Assembly (NCBI GenBank): GCA_016802295.1
Contig: JAESIW010000064.1
Location: 831,147 to 888,150, forward strand
Length of the DNA stretch: 57,004 bases
DNA from: Brachionus rotundiformis
Taxonomy: Eukaryota; Rotifera; Eurotatoria; Ploima; Brachionidae
Reading direction: 5' to 3'
Both the position numbers and the translations under genes were made by a program. The notes beneath the pieces were generated by a model that searched no databases, had not been told where the DNA came from, and saw only the letters and a list, made by a program, of their open reading frames with translations. Shown here piece by piece: positions 21,879 to 33,667 of this stretch; positions within the stretch are counted from its first letter, which is position 1, and every line of letters begins with the position of its first letter.

Positions 21879-22277
21879 TTAAAAAAGACCATTTGGAAAA
21901 CTAGTTGAGTGACTAAACTTATACACATTAGTTCTGTTAAAAGCGCGAGATTTGGAAGGTGGATAGTACTCTGGACGGCGTCTTGTATCACAGCAATCTT
22001 CACAGTCTGAACAATCTGGATCGTATCTGTTGCAAATGCTACAATCTGGTCCACATTGAGGAGAGTAATTAGAATTACAGATGTCACAATCAGGTCCACA
22101 CTCGGGAGCATATTGCCTATATCTACTTCTATTATAAGGAATTTCATTTCGTTGTATCATTTCTGGAATGTATCGTTCGTATACTCTTTGGTAGAATTTC
22201 TCGTCTGGATAAACGACTTGACCATCTATAAGATTTATTCGTCTAAATCCGAATGGAGTGGCAGTTGTAGAACCCAT
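21879..22277 (-). CDS. small Cys-rich protein, unrecognised
   Basis: A single exon encodes 132 residues. The first 60 are rich in Tyr, Arg, Ile and Pro (GFRRINLIDGQVVYPDEKFY). A Cys cluster follows with two copies of CGPDCxIC, 15 residues apart, then CSDCEDCC. This spacing suggests metal binding, but it matches no zinc finger that I know. The C-terminus is basic and polar (RRRPEYYPPSKSR). No signal peptide and no membrane segment. An AATAAA on the minus strand just after the stop (plus 21856-21861) shows it is a separate gene, not the N-terminus of the calpain, whose own ATG is at 21659. Function unknown. Confidence 0.7.
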   Translation of the reverse strand: MGSTTATPFGFRRINLIDGQVVYPDEKFYQRVYERYIPEMIQRNEIPYNRSRYRQYAPECGPDCDICNSNYSPQCGPDCSICNRYDPDCSDCEDCCDTRRRPEYYPPSKSRAFNRTNVYKFSHSTSFPNGLF

Positions 22278-22587
22278 TGCTTCGTTGGAAATTTTCTTGT
22301 AAAAGTTTTAAACAAACCTTTTTAAATTAAACTAAGAATGATAATTTTTTCCAAACCAAGCAAACAATCATTTGAGCGTGTAAAATCAACATTTATTCGA
22401 TCCAATTAATTGAAAATAGTTTGTCTATTTTTTCGTTAAATGCTTGCTGCAATCAGCTGCTAGAATAAATTCGATTAAATTATACAAAAATATTTTCTTA
22501 AAACTTTTTATTCTAAAATCAGATAATTTGACAAAAAAAAATATGTTTGGTTGATATAATTTATTTTCTTTGATTATATAGAAGTTT
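22278..22587. other. intergenic, nothing seen
   Basis: Short AT-rich spacer between two minus-strand genes. It should contain the promoter of the Cys-rich gene. No recognisable site. Confidence 0.4.
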
Positions 22588-24095
22588 TTATTCTTCATTA
22601 AATGGATAGAATTTGTGATCGTTTAAAGACTCAACTCCATAAACTCTATAATTTTGTTCCAATTTTTTTATCTCTTGCATATCTTGGTCAGATAATTCAA
22701 AATCAAAAATCTAGTTAAAAATTAATTTTAATTTTTCAATTAAATCTAATAAAATTTTAAATTATAAATACCTTAGCATTTTGAATTATTCTCTCAAAAT
22801 TGGAACTTTTTGGTAATGCGACAATGTTTCTTTGAACACACCACCTTAGACAAACTTGGGCTGGAGTTTTCCCGTATTTAGTACTAATGGCAACAATGAC
22901 TGGATTTTCTAGAAGTATAGGCAAATTAGGTCTAGATCTAAAATTAAAAAATATTTAAAAACTAGAAAATCAAATATCTTATCGATACATAAAAACAATA
23001 AAATAATTAAAATTTTCTAAAATCTGTATTTACAATCGATAAATGGTACTAAATAAAGCTTGAAAAAATATTTCCAAAAAGAATCCAAGTATTATCAATG
23101 AAAGTTTTTAATTCAAATAGAAAATATGAAATTAAAATTGTTTTCAGATTTTTACATAAAATGAAAGCTAAATTAATAACTAAAAAAAGCCTTACGTTGA
23201 TTTTTGAGAACCTCCTAAAGGTCCATAAGCTGACACAACAATTCCATTTTTTTGACAAAATTCAACCAATTTATCATTCTGTAAATAGGGCGTAACTTCA
23301 ATCTGGTTGTTTACTGGTTTTATTTCACAATTGTCAAGCACTTCTTGAAGTTGCTTGATATTGAAATTACTGACCCCAATGCTCTTGACTTTTCCTTCCT
23401 TAACAAAATCTTCCAATGCCTTTTTGTATCCGAATAAATTATAAAAATATCTAATTAATTTAAAATACTCTATATGTTTCCAAATAGTGAATGTTGGAAT
23501 AAAGTCTATTCCCTTGTTCATCTTTTGGAAAGGGTCCCATTCCAAGATTCTCCTAAAATAAATTTTTACTACTTTTCAGAATTATTCAAAGATTTTTTTC
23601 TTACGGCAAAACCCATCGGCCAGTGAACTAATAATAAATCAATATAAGAAGTTCCTAAGTTAGCTAAAATTTCATTCAAACACTGTCTAGCACCATCTCG
23701 AGAATGAAAAGTGTTCCAAATTTTGCTTCATTTTTTAAAATAATTTCCTTAATTTTTCTTTTTTTGATTTTTTAGATTTTTCTTTTACCTAACAATAAAT
23801 AAATCTTCCCTTTTTAAGTTTCCATTAGACTCTTGGATAGCCTCTTTAATTGCTTCACCTAAAGCATCTTCAATATCGTACAACCATGCACTATCAATAT
23901 GACGATAACCAATTTTTAAGGCGTATTTAACTGCATCTTTAAAAGCCTTCTTATCATCAGAATTCTTTACGGAAAATCTCTTATTTCGTACAGGTATTTA
24001 TTTAATTTTAAATATACTCTAAAGGTTCCAAGACCAACAAAAGGAAATTCAATCCCGTTATAAAAAGGAATGCTTTTTATTTCTATTTTTTCCAT
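22588..24095 (-). CDS. aldo-keto reductase, AKR1-like
   Basis: Seven minus-strand exons rebuild about 328 residues, the normal length of this (alpha/beta)8-barrel NADPH-dependent reductase. The start MEKIEIKSIPFYNGIEF and FVGLGTFR are typical. All four catalytic residues are present: Asp near 55 and Tyr near 60 in HIDSAWLY, Lys near 91 in IVSKIWN, and His near 124 in LLLVHWP. Other signatures are ALEDFVKEGKVKSIGVSNFN, QIEVTPYLQ, the cofactor loop IVALPKSSNFERI, and the C-terminal LSDQDMQEIKKL. It should reduce aldehydes or ketones in the cytosol; the substrate cannot be read from the sequence. It lies head-to-head with MDH1B. Confidence 0.92.
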
Positions 24096-24435
24096 TTTTT
24101 CCAAAACGCCCCGGTAAGAAATTTTTTAAATACATTTTTACATTAAAATATTTTATTTTTATTTGCATTTAAAACTTAACATTTTTCTAGATTAATTAAA
24201 ATTGATTATATTGATTTTAAATGATTTTATTGCAAAAAAAAATTTTTTTTCGGATCAATTTTTTTAATTTTCTGTTAAGATGTCTGGGAAAAACAATTTT
24301 TTGTTAAACCAAGGATGTGAAAATTTTTAAAACTAAACTTCGAGTTTCCATGGAAACTATATTTTGGTATATTTCTATTCTCAATATTAAATGAAGATCA
24401 AAAAATTTTAAATTAATATTAATTTTGAGTATAGT
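24096..24435. promoter_or_regulatory. shared divergent promoter region
   Basis: About 340 bp separate the start codons of the aldo-keto reductase (-) and MDH1B (+), so both promoters must lie here or overlap. It contains the X-box at 24344-24357. Confidence 0.55.
24344..24357. promoter_or_regulatory. RFX X-box, perfect palindrome
   Basis: GTTTCCATGGAAAC fits the consensus for RFX factors (GTNRCC-N0-3-RGYAAC type) and is a full 14-base palindrome. It lies about 80 bp before the MDH1B ATG, the distance typical of ciliary X-boxes in small invertebrate genomes. Confidence 0.65.
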
Positions 24436-26104
24436 ATGGCAAAGTTTGTAATCGCTGGTAAGTAAATGTACTTGCTTAATAAAAATTTTATTTTTGGTTT
24501 ACAAGGAAAAGCAAACTGTCCCCATTTCGCCAAAGCTGAATTACTTGGAGACGAACTGGCATTAAATCTAACCGGTTTTTGGGTTCACAAAATTGCCGTT
24601 GATCCGGGAAACTGGGATGTAAGTTTAAAGATAATTAAATAAATTAAAATTTAATTTTTAATTTTCAAGAGTTGGCTGCAAGAATTATGCCAAAAAAATA
24701 ATTGGACACATTCTAAATCTCCAATTATTTGGCGTGAGCTGCTCGACCGAGGCGGAAAAGGACTCCTCCTAGGCGATGCAAATGCTTTTCAAGAATATGC
24801 TTTGAACTATTATGGAGTTAAAAGTGGACTGACTAGTAATGATCTAATAAAAATTGGTTCAGAAAACCAAAATACCTTCCAAATCGTCGAAAACGAACTA
24901 AAACAAGTTAAAGCCTCCATAAACCCGTTCAACCTTACTATATCTAATCCTGAAAGCCCAGCACTCTACTTTATTATAAATGAGTTGTTAAATGAAAACA
25001 TATTTTCCAAAGATGTTTTTATTCGATTATACACCAAAAATCCTACTGAAAATGTCAATGGAATATTGATGGAAATCCAAGACCTTGCTAATCAAAATTT
25101 AAGAAACATCAAAATTGTCCAAGATCCTGAAGAGGCTTTTAAGGATTGTGATTTTGCAATTATTTTAGATGATTTGATGGGAATAATTGAAAAAGATAAA
25201 GAAAACGAAATAGAAAAATACCATAATCCTTACATAAGTTTGGCCAAAGATATAGATCAATACGCCAAGCAAAATTGTAAAATTCTAATCTCACCATTTG
25301 GTTCACGGAACGAAATATATGCATTGGTAAATCTGGTTAGCAAATATTTAAAGAGAATAAATCCAAAAAAATATTTAATTGGAAATTCGATGTGTGATGA
25401 AATGATTGCCAAAGCTGTTCTAGCCCATCGTCTAAAAATAAATCCTGCCTATGTAAGTAATGTGATTCTAATGGGCCAAAATTTTTCCGATTCGTTCTAC
25501 CTAGACTTGACTTATGCTCGAGTCACCGATTTTGATGGAGCTGTATGGGCAAAAACAGGCACTCATTGGCTAAACTTGATTAGCATGGTCGCTGACAAAC
25601 AATGGGTAAATAAAGATTTTATGAGTTTAGTTATTGATAGAGGTATTTTTTAGTTAAAAAACTTGAAAATTAAGTTAAATTTTAATTCTAGAAAATAGTT
25701 TGAGTGAAATGCTTAAGCGAAAATCAATTTTACTATTTGCTCAGTCTATAGTTAAGCTGATTAAGCTTTGGAATCTTCCTCACACAAATGACACTTCATT
25801 GTATTCAGCTATTGTTTATGCAAAGGGAAATTACGGAATCACAGAAGATATATTTCTGTCAATTCCAGTCAAGTTTGAAAATGGTTCATATTTTTGTATA
25901 AAAAATTTCAAACTAAGTGACCAAACTGAATCCGTGCTACAAGAAATCGTAAATGTAAATTTTATAAAAAAATAATCAATAAAAATGTTATTATTTTTTG
26001 GTTTAAAGGATACAAAAACACGCATTTCAAAAAAGTTTATTGAAGAATATTATGTGAAAAATGGTTATGATATAAAATTAGTAACTCCTAAAGTTGTCTA
26101 TTAA
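24436..26104 (+). CDS. MDH1B: malate dehydrogenase 1B-like protein
   Basis: Exons 24436-24457, 24506-24618, 24670-25642, 25692 to about 25948 and a last exon ending at 26104. The last donor could be either of two gtaaat sites six bases apart. The N-terminus MAKFVIAG|KANCPHFAKAELLGDEL, plus SPIIWRELLDRGGKGLLLGD, is the hallmark of MDH1B and absent from ordinary malate dehydrogenases. The dehydrogenase fold follows (NPFNLTISNPESPALYFII, ILMGQNFSDSFYLDLTYARV). The usual nucleotide-binding GxxGxxG and the catalytic His region are not conserved, so enzymatic activity is doubtful. In animals MDH1B is associated with ciliated and sperm cells. The X-box upstream agrees with ciliary expression. Confidence 0.9.
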
Positions 26105-26726
26105 AAAAGAAAAAAATATTATTTTTTTTTATCATGACTATAAATAAATCACATCAAAAAGCCTTAATTTCTTACTTTTCAAGAAAAGAATTTAAAAATG
26201 TTAAACAGATAAAAATAAAATAAGCTTTTGGAATAAAATTAATAAAATATCCTAATTATTCTTGTAAGCTTCAAGTTTCAATGATCTCGAAAATTAATTC
26301 TGGTAGAAGCAAGAGAAAAAAATTTTATAAATTGACTTACAGGGTTCTTGTGAGTTTAAAAAAAAAAATTAAATAGATTTATTAATTTTGATTTAAAATG
26401 CATCTTTTTTTGAAATTATATATGAATTTTTCAAATATTTTTTAAAAAATCAAATAAATTTTTTAAATAATTTCAATGAATAATTCTATTTTTAAAAATT
26501 CCATTAAAAAAGAACTCCAAAATTCCTTAATTTGTAAAATATTCAATTAAATTTTTACAGCCATTATTGTTCTTAAATAGTTAAAATTAGATCCTTTAAA
26601 AATGTATTCCTAAATTTAGTCCTTATCAAAATTTTTCGTATTTAAAAACCTAAAATTTGAAATACAAACAATTAAATTTAATAGAACAAAATAAAACTTA
26701 TTTAAAATCGAACATTAAAATTTAAA
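26105..26726. other. AT-rich intergenic region
   Basis: Spacer between two plus-strand genes, with long A/T runs. No feature supported. Confidence 0.4.
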
Positions 26727-28263
26727 ATGTCTTCAGAAAAACAACAACAACAGCAACAATACCAATCAAGCCAAGAGCAACAACAGAGAAAGAGTCAGCA
26801 AACTCATACTCATCAAGGCATATCCGATCCGACCATTCAGCTATTTAATCGTTTGGTAGCCAAACAAACCCACTGTTTACTTGGGAGAACTGGTGTCAAA
26901 GTCAGTCGCATTTGTCTTGGTTCATTAAACTTTGGAAAAATTGACACCAATTTTGGTGAACGTCCAGGACAGTTAAGCGAAGAAGAAGCTCATAAAATTT
27001 TAGACAGATTTGTCGAATTGGGTGGAAACTGCATTGATACTGCTGATTTTTTCCCATGGTTTGGTTCAAGCACTGGCGAGGCCGAAACCATTATCGGTAA
27101 TTGGCTACAAAGGTATTTTATTAATCTGAAAATGTATTCTATTTAATAACTTTTTAAAGACAAAATCGAGAAAAAATTTTCCTAATCACCAAAGTCAGAA
27201 TGCCAACCGATCCGGATAATGTAAACTCTGGTGGTCTATCACGAAATCATATTTTCAACTCAGTGAATTGTTCATTGAAGAGATTACAAACAAACTATAT
27301 TGATATGTTTATTTTAAATGGCTATGATCCAACTGTCAACTTGTATGAGACTGTAAGACACCTGGACGATTTGATTGAGCACGACAAAATAAGATACATA
27401 GGAGTCTGTGACTTTAAGGGATGGCAACTTCAGAAATTTATTGATGCTTCCAAGTTCATTTTTTATCAATTCTCAAAATATATTTTTTATTTTTATATTA
27501 AAGAGTCCTCAATTTGCATAAATGCGTTTGTTATATGGGAGAATATAACTTGTTAACACGCGGCTGTGAATGGGAAATAATGGATATATGCAAAAACGAG
27601 AGAATTGGATTCTTTGCTTATTCGCCCTTCAAATAGTTAGATCGAAAAATTTATCTCAAAGAAACTATCTAAAATTTAATTTTTAGTGGCTTTTTGACGA
27701 GTAGATGCAGCGAGGAAAATTTACCAGAAGGCTCTAGAATAAAAGAAGCCACCGAACATCCAAGCTTGACAACAATGGCCGAATCCTATGAAGAAATGAA
27801 AAAAAATCCATGCTTTAATGATGTGCTGGATTGTTGTCAAAAGATTGCTCAAAAACGTAACTTGTCTTGCGCTCAAGTATGCATTTTATGGGGATTACAG
27901 AAGGGATTTATTACTTCAATAGTTGTTGGCTGTAATTCTGTAAAAGAATTGGAAGAAGACATGTCATGTTTGACTGAAAATTGTTCTTTAAGTCAAGAAG
28001 AAATGGATGAATTAGAACAGGCTTCTTGCTATAGAGTTCAATATCCATATAACATTAATCTATCAACAATTGTCGGAGTGAGAGAGATTGACATTTCTGA
28101 ATGTTGTGGATTTGAGCAATTGTCATTGACATCGCCAGAAAAAACTTATCATGGTACGAAACCATCTGAAACTTTGCATGAGGCTAAAGGTCAATATTTT
28201 CCTGAGCAAGAGTCACTTAAAGAGCCACAAGCTAGATCGGGCGAACAAAGACTTATCAGTTAA
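26727..28263 (+). CDS. aldo-keto reductase-like protein with altered catalytic site
   Basis: Four exons (26727-27112, 27160-27453, 27504-27635, 27687-28263) join in phase to 462 residues. Residues 1-35 are Gln-rich (KQQQQQQYQSSQEQQQR). The barrel then resembles aryl-alcohol/Kv-beta-type reductases: LLGRTGVKVSRICLGSLNFG, IDTADFFPWFGSSTGEAE, IFLITKVRMPT, YIDMFILNGYDP, IRYIGVCDFKGWQLQK, FAYSPFKYGFLTSR, CAQVCILWGLQKGFITSIVV. Of the catalytic tetrad, Asp (IDTAD) and Lys (ITKVR) remain. The Tyr position holds Phe (TADFF), and the His position holds Asn (ILNGYD, where homologues have VHxxD). These changes suggest little or no reductase activity, perhaps a binding or regulatory role. A polar C-terminal extension of about 75 residues follows the barrel. 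Confidence 0.88.
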
Positions 28264-28889
28264 AGCTAAATCAATAATTATTTACTTTAATCATACTTCA
28301 AAATAAAATAAAATAAGAATTTAAATTTAAATAACTTAAATTAGTCCATTTTTTTATTATTGAAATTTTTCAAATCAAATTGATTAACAGGAGAAGAAAT
28401 TTTTCGAAATTCTTTTTAAAAATTTCAAACTCTATTGTTATCTAGTATTATTTTAAGGAACTTTAAAAATTAGATAAAATTCTATAAAAGTAATGTTTGA
28501 ACAATATCTCTAGTTCTTGCCATAGATCAGCAAGATTATTCAATTTTGATAAATAATTAAGTAAAAAATTTTTAAATCAAAATCTATCATTAAATGGCGT
28601 CATGATATAAAAATTCTTAGAACGAATTATTTATCATTATATAAAAAGGGAAATTTCTGTAAAAATAAAGAAAAATTAAATATAAAATTTTATTAAACAT
28701 TTTTGAAAATTTGTCGCAAATTTTTATGTCTATTCAAATCACAGATAAAAAACTCATCTTGAAAAGTATATGGGATCTAAAATCTAAAAGCTTTAAATCT
28801 TGAAATTAGAATAACCGTTCAAACTAATATAAATTAACAAAAATTAGCACAAAATGAAAATAAAAAATAATTTTTCATGGTTAAATAAA
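28264..28889. other. convergent intergenic region
   Basis: Tail-to-tail spacer with 3' untranslated sequence from both neighbours; aataaa motifs occur just after the plus-strand stop (near 28300). Nothing else seen. Confidence 0.45.
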
Positions 28890-31853
28890 TTAATAAATTG
28901 TAGCTGCATCTTCATCTTCTTTTTCATCACGATCTTCGATGAACTCTTCGACGTCTTCATCTTTAGTCATAACTTCACTCTTGTAAATGGCTTCATGTTT
29001 ACCTAATATTCTAATTAATGGTCTCATATTTAGCCACCATTGATGTTTTGGTAATCTATGCCTTTAAAAAATGTAATTTAATTACTTTAAATTTTGAATT
29101 ATTTACTCAAAATCTGTCTGTTCAATTAAGTCAAACACGGAAGTAAATAAAATTTGGTTTCTTCGTATTCCAACAATTATTGATGATTCTTTGTCAAATA
29201 CATAAGGCGGCTCATTGATATTATCTAAAACAAGCATAAAAAATAATTAATTTAATAATGAATTTTTTTAATCAAATTAAACAGAAAAAAAATAGAAAGA
29301 ATGATTTTACTTTCTTTAGCTGATTTGTTCAATATTTCAATCATTTTGACTAAGGCTTTATTGCCAAATTTAATTCCGAGATTTCGATCAAAAGGTGTAG
29401 GTACACCTCCCTATAAAAAATTAAGAATAAAAAAATTAAAATTAAAATTAATTCAATCAAGCTTTGAGAAATTCAAAATTACTTGCTGCATGTGACCTAT
29501 TACATTAGCCCTTGCCGAAAAGACACCTTTACCTTCTTCGCTCATCAAATTTTGAATAAATTCACTTGAATAATGCTTATTAGCCATCTCATTCCTAATA
29601 AGCAGACCTCTTTTTAATTCACTTTTCATTTTTTCTTTTAAATGTCGTACATCTTCGATAATGTCATTTATGGTAAATGGTTCTTCAAATATATAGCTTT
29701 GATCTGCACCTGAAGCAAGACCAGCCACTGATGCCAAATATCCACAATAGCCACCCATTGTTTCGACCAAAAAGACTCTTCTTTTAGATCCCAATGCCGA
29801 TTGCTTAATTTTGTCACATATTGTCACTATTTCATTAAGAGCTGTATCACATCCAATTGAAAAATCACTGCCCGGTACATTGTTGGAGATGGTAGCCGGA
29901 ACGCATAAAAGTGGTATACAAAATTCTGGAAAATTTTCTCTTTGTTCACTTAGTTGTATAACAGAAGAATAAGCTTCAAAACCACCAACAATTAGTAAAC
30001 CTTCGATATTATATTTTTTAAATTTGGCTGCAATGGTGCTAAATCCAATCCTTTTAGCATCAATTCTTTGGCAACCAAGCAAGCTCCCGCCAATACCAGT
30101 CCAGCCATATACACTTTTCCATTCTAACTCTTTTACTAGTCCGGACGCAAGACCCTCAAAACCATCCTGAATTGCCAAAACAGTACAACCAATTGAAGCC
30201 GCGTGACGAACAAATGATCGAATGACGGAATTAACGCCAGCAGCTGGAGCACCAATGTTCATTACAGCTAAAGTGTAATGTCGACTGGAGTCGTCAACTA
30301 ATAGCTTTGGTTGCAATTTACTCATTTTTATGTATGTTTCCAAATTTCTCTCAAAACTTGCTCCTCTAAGTTCAATAGCCTTTCGGAACTCGAAATTAGC
30401 CATTGCCTTGGCAACAGCTTTTGTACGTTCGACAGCTTCAACTAAGGGAATATAACATGGCTGATTTCCACTGATACCTATTACGAATGGTGGACTTTCG
30501 GCATGTGACATCATTAAGGCTAAGACGGCCTCTGAACCCATACGAGCACCAAGGACACGATCATAGGCAGAAGTTGCTCCACCTCTTTGTACATGTCCCA
30601 AAATTGTAACTCTGGTATCAATTTTAAGTCTGGTTGAAATAACTTTCTTTACATATTCAGATGTTATTGGATTTCCATTTAAGTCACAGGCACCTTCAGC
30701 AACAATTACAATGTTTAGTCTATGCCCTGCGATTCTGTGATACTGTAAGCGTTTGCACAAATGGTCTTCCCTTTGATAGAGATTAGATAACAACTTAAGA
30801 ATTTTTTTTTATTTAAATATTACCAATTAGGTTCAGGTGGATGTTCAGGAATGAAAATCCAATCTGCTTCTGATGCAAGACCAGCGGCCAATGCTAAATA
30901 ACCACAATGTCTTCCCATAACTTCCATTACAAAGCATCGTTGATGGCTAAAAGCTGTTGTTACAATGGCATCTATTGCCTCAATTATTCGATGGAGAGCT
31001 GAACTTGTACCAACAGTCATGTCTGTTCCACAAAAGTCATTGTCAATTGATCCGACAATTCCCACTATATTTAGATATTTGTTATTTTCGAATTCTTCTC
31101 TGGTCAATTCATCTAAAATAAATTGAAGCTCGTTTTTTTGGATATATTTTTAGATAGAGAAATTTACTTTTATCTAGGAGTTCTTCTAAAAGAGATTTCC
31201 ACTCTTTTTTGAACAAGTCAGCACCAGTCAATGTTCCATCACCTCCAATACATACTAGATTGTTTATTCCAGCTTTTGCTAGATTTTTTGCTGCTTTTAA
31301 ACGACCAGATCTTTCTCGAAATTCAGAAGAGCGAGCACTTCCAATTACAGTACCACCCTTTATTAAAAATCTTTATTTTTTAAACACAAAATATTTATAA
31401 AAAAATTACAAGTCCGACTATTCCAGACACACTTGTCCACGAAGCTAGTTTAAAATTTTGTTCACCATCAATCATTCCTTGATATCCCTTAAAATAGATT
31501 ATATTAAAATAGATAGTTTTGTTTGAATAATCAAAATTTATTTTTACTTCGTGTATTAAGTACACATTACAGCCGAGGTATAATCCCATACGGACTATTG
31601 CCCTAACTGTAGCATTCATTCCTTGAGAATCGCCCCCGCTTGTAAAAACACCCAATGTGCGTCCTGAAAATTGATCTTTAGCCACTGGTTTTCCTTCTTG
31701 AATGCCATTTATGTGTGGTCTCAGCCTGCCACATGGTGCTGACGCAGTCTAATTAAATAAAATTTAGTTTAGATACCGATATTATTTTATTTTATTAACT
31801 CTTTCTCTTTTTGGTTCCTCAACTGTAAGGCAATTTGTTTCGTTCTGACTCAT
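28890..31853 (-). CDS. PFK: ATP-dependent 6-phosphofructokinase
   Basis: Minus-strand exons rebuild a protein of roughly 800 residues, the animal two-lobe form that phosphorylates fructose 6-phosphate in glycolysis. Start MSQNETNC at 31853 (exon 31800-31853). The catalytic half has GVFTSGGDSQGMNATVRA, VCIGGDGTLTGADLF, GSIDNDFCGTDMTVG with the catalytic Asp, MEVMGRHCGYLALAAG, VTILGHVQRGGATSAYDR. The regulatory half has LAVMNIGAPAAGVNSVIRSF, CVPATISNNVPGSDFSIGCD, VETMGGYCGYLASVAG and GHMQQ|GGVPTPFDRN. A C-terminal HRLPKHQWWLNMRPLIRIL ends in an acidic tail. Joining 30826 to 30773 requires the acceptor at caaag|ggaaga, giving PEPNW|EDHLCKRL, which matches the family. The largest exon encodes about 430 residues. 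No broken motif was seen, so the enzyme should be active. Confidence 0.95.
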
Positions 31854-33040
31854 GGTAACTAAATTTTTTTAGAAAAAAATAAAAATAATTTAGACTTGAT
31901 TTTTAACAATTCTATTTATGGAGAAAATAATTTTATTTTTGCTTATTCTTTTCAATTTAAAGTTGAGAATGCTTAAATTAGCTAATCTATTCAGTGGTTT
32001 TGACTTGTTTTTTTATTTAAATTTTTAATTTATTAGTTTTAATAAAATTTACCAATAAAATAATCAATAATTTTTCTAATAATTTATTTTGGTTATTAGA
32101 TCAAATCCTGTAGCATGTAATCTTTATTCAGACAATCTTAACATACATGTCTTTTGTAATTTTACATTAATTCTTGATAAAAAAAAATCGATATTTTATT
32201 TTTTTATAAGTATACACTGTTGTATGTAATATGTTTTAAAATGTCAGTCTCTAAACAATTTTAATTTCTATCTTAAAACTAACCAAATAACAACAAAATT
32301 TGAAAAATAATTAAATTGCTCAATTATAAATTAATAAACTAGAATAAAAAGCTATATAACTCTGGTTAACTTTCTTACTTAATTACTATTTCATCAGTAA
32401 ATTAATAAAAGGTGATTGCGATTTATATCATATAAACATCATAAAAAGTTTTATTTATATCAATTTTTATTTATATAAATAAAATATATTCTGTAATTAT
32501 TATTTTATAAAAAAACTTATAATTTGAACCTCGATTTTTTAATTATGTTTAATAAAATTTTATAGACAGATCTGATTGAAATGTGACTTAAATTTTTTAA
32601 TTTATTTGGCTATAAAGTTAAAAGTTCAGCCGGATCAAATAATTTAAGATTATTTATAGTTCATTAAAGTTTATGTTTAAATAGAATGAACCTTGCCCAT
32701 ATTTGAATCATCTCTTGAACAAATCTTAGACTAAAATTATTAAAACTAGAATCACAAACCGAGTCGTTTTTATTCTATGAATTATTAACGATTGTTAATT
32801 TATGCTTAGATTTTATCTATTTGTTTAAAAAAGTTATCAGTAGAACTAATTTAATTTTTTGAAAAATATTTGAATTAAGAAAATATGAAAAAATGGTTGA
32901 CGCTTCTTGTGTTAATTTTTAAAAAATAAAGAAAATGTTATTCAAAATAATTGATTAATATATTTGATCGGATTTTAAGGGATTTTATTCTAAACAAATA
33001 TGAAAAAAAAGATGATAATTAATTTTTTGATATACTAAGT
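31854..33040. other. AT-rich intergenic region
   Basis: About 1.2 kb of A/T-dense sequence upstream of PFK and downstream of SPCS2. An acceptor-like aaatttag lies five bases before the PFK ATG. No gene or RNA recognised. Confidence 0.4.
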
Positions 33041-33667
33041 TTATTCCCTTTTATCATTGAAAATTTGTGAACAAAATTTTTCCAAATCTGAATAGAAATT
33101 TTTTCCCACAAGTAAACCATTATCATCGAAATATCTTGCCACCGATTGTTCTACTGTCTTTCTGACCACTTTGTTTCCTTGTTGTAATTCGATAGTGAGT
33201 ACATAAAAGTTTTCCTTATGCCTTTTAAAAAATAAAATTAGATATAAAATAACAATAGTATAATCTTACGGTTTTTGTTTAGATGAAAATTTCCAATATA
33301 ATGTCTTATTATCTAATTTTTGAACAGCTTGAGCAAAACAGCCTTTCTCAAAAAATGATGTGTACAGAGTTAATATCCCGACAGTGGTAAAGTATGAAAT
33401 AACACAAACAATGATCACTAATTTTGATTCTGGAAATGGATACAAATAATCATAACCAATGGCATAAAGTGAAAATAGAACAGCAATTGTTGAGATTATC
33501 AATCTTCCATTCATTAAAGAATGAGTTTCTACACAATCTTTTTGGTTAGTTAAAAATTTTCTTCCGGCATCATCTAGCGCATTTTTCAAAGCGTTCCAAT
33601 CCCACTTATCTATCTTTGTTTCAGTACTTTCTTCTGGTAATTTACTTGAAAATGATAATTTTGACAT
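33041..33667 (-). CDS. SPCS2: signal peptidase complex subunit 2
   Basis: Two exons (33270-33667 and 33041-33221) give 192 residues. SPCS2 is an ER-membrane subunit that helps signal peptidase cut signal peptides from nascent secretory proteins. Evidence: the N-terminal KIDKWDWNALKNALDDAGRK; two transmembrane segments (about residues 55-70 and 82-102) separated by a short YPFPESK loop, the family's usual hairpin; and the C-terminal domain FYVLTIELQQ and QSVARYFDDNGLLV. Slightly shorter than the roughly 226-residue vertebrate protein, mainly at the ends. The intron is 48 bp. Confidence 0.92.

Noticed and set aside
21630..22277. Cys-rich ORF as N-terminal domain of the calpain
   Set aside because: It has its own stop and a poly(A) signal directly after, and the calpain has its own ATG at 21659 with a good first exon.
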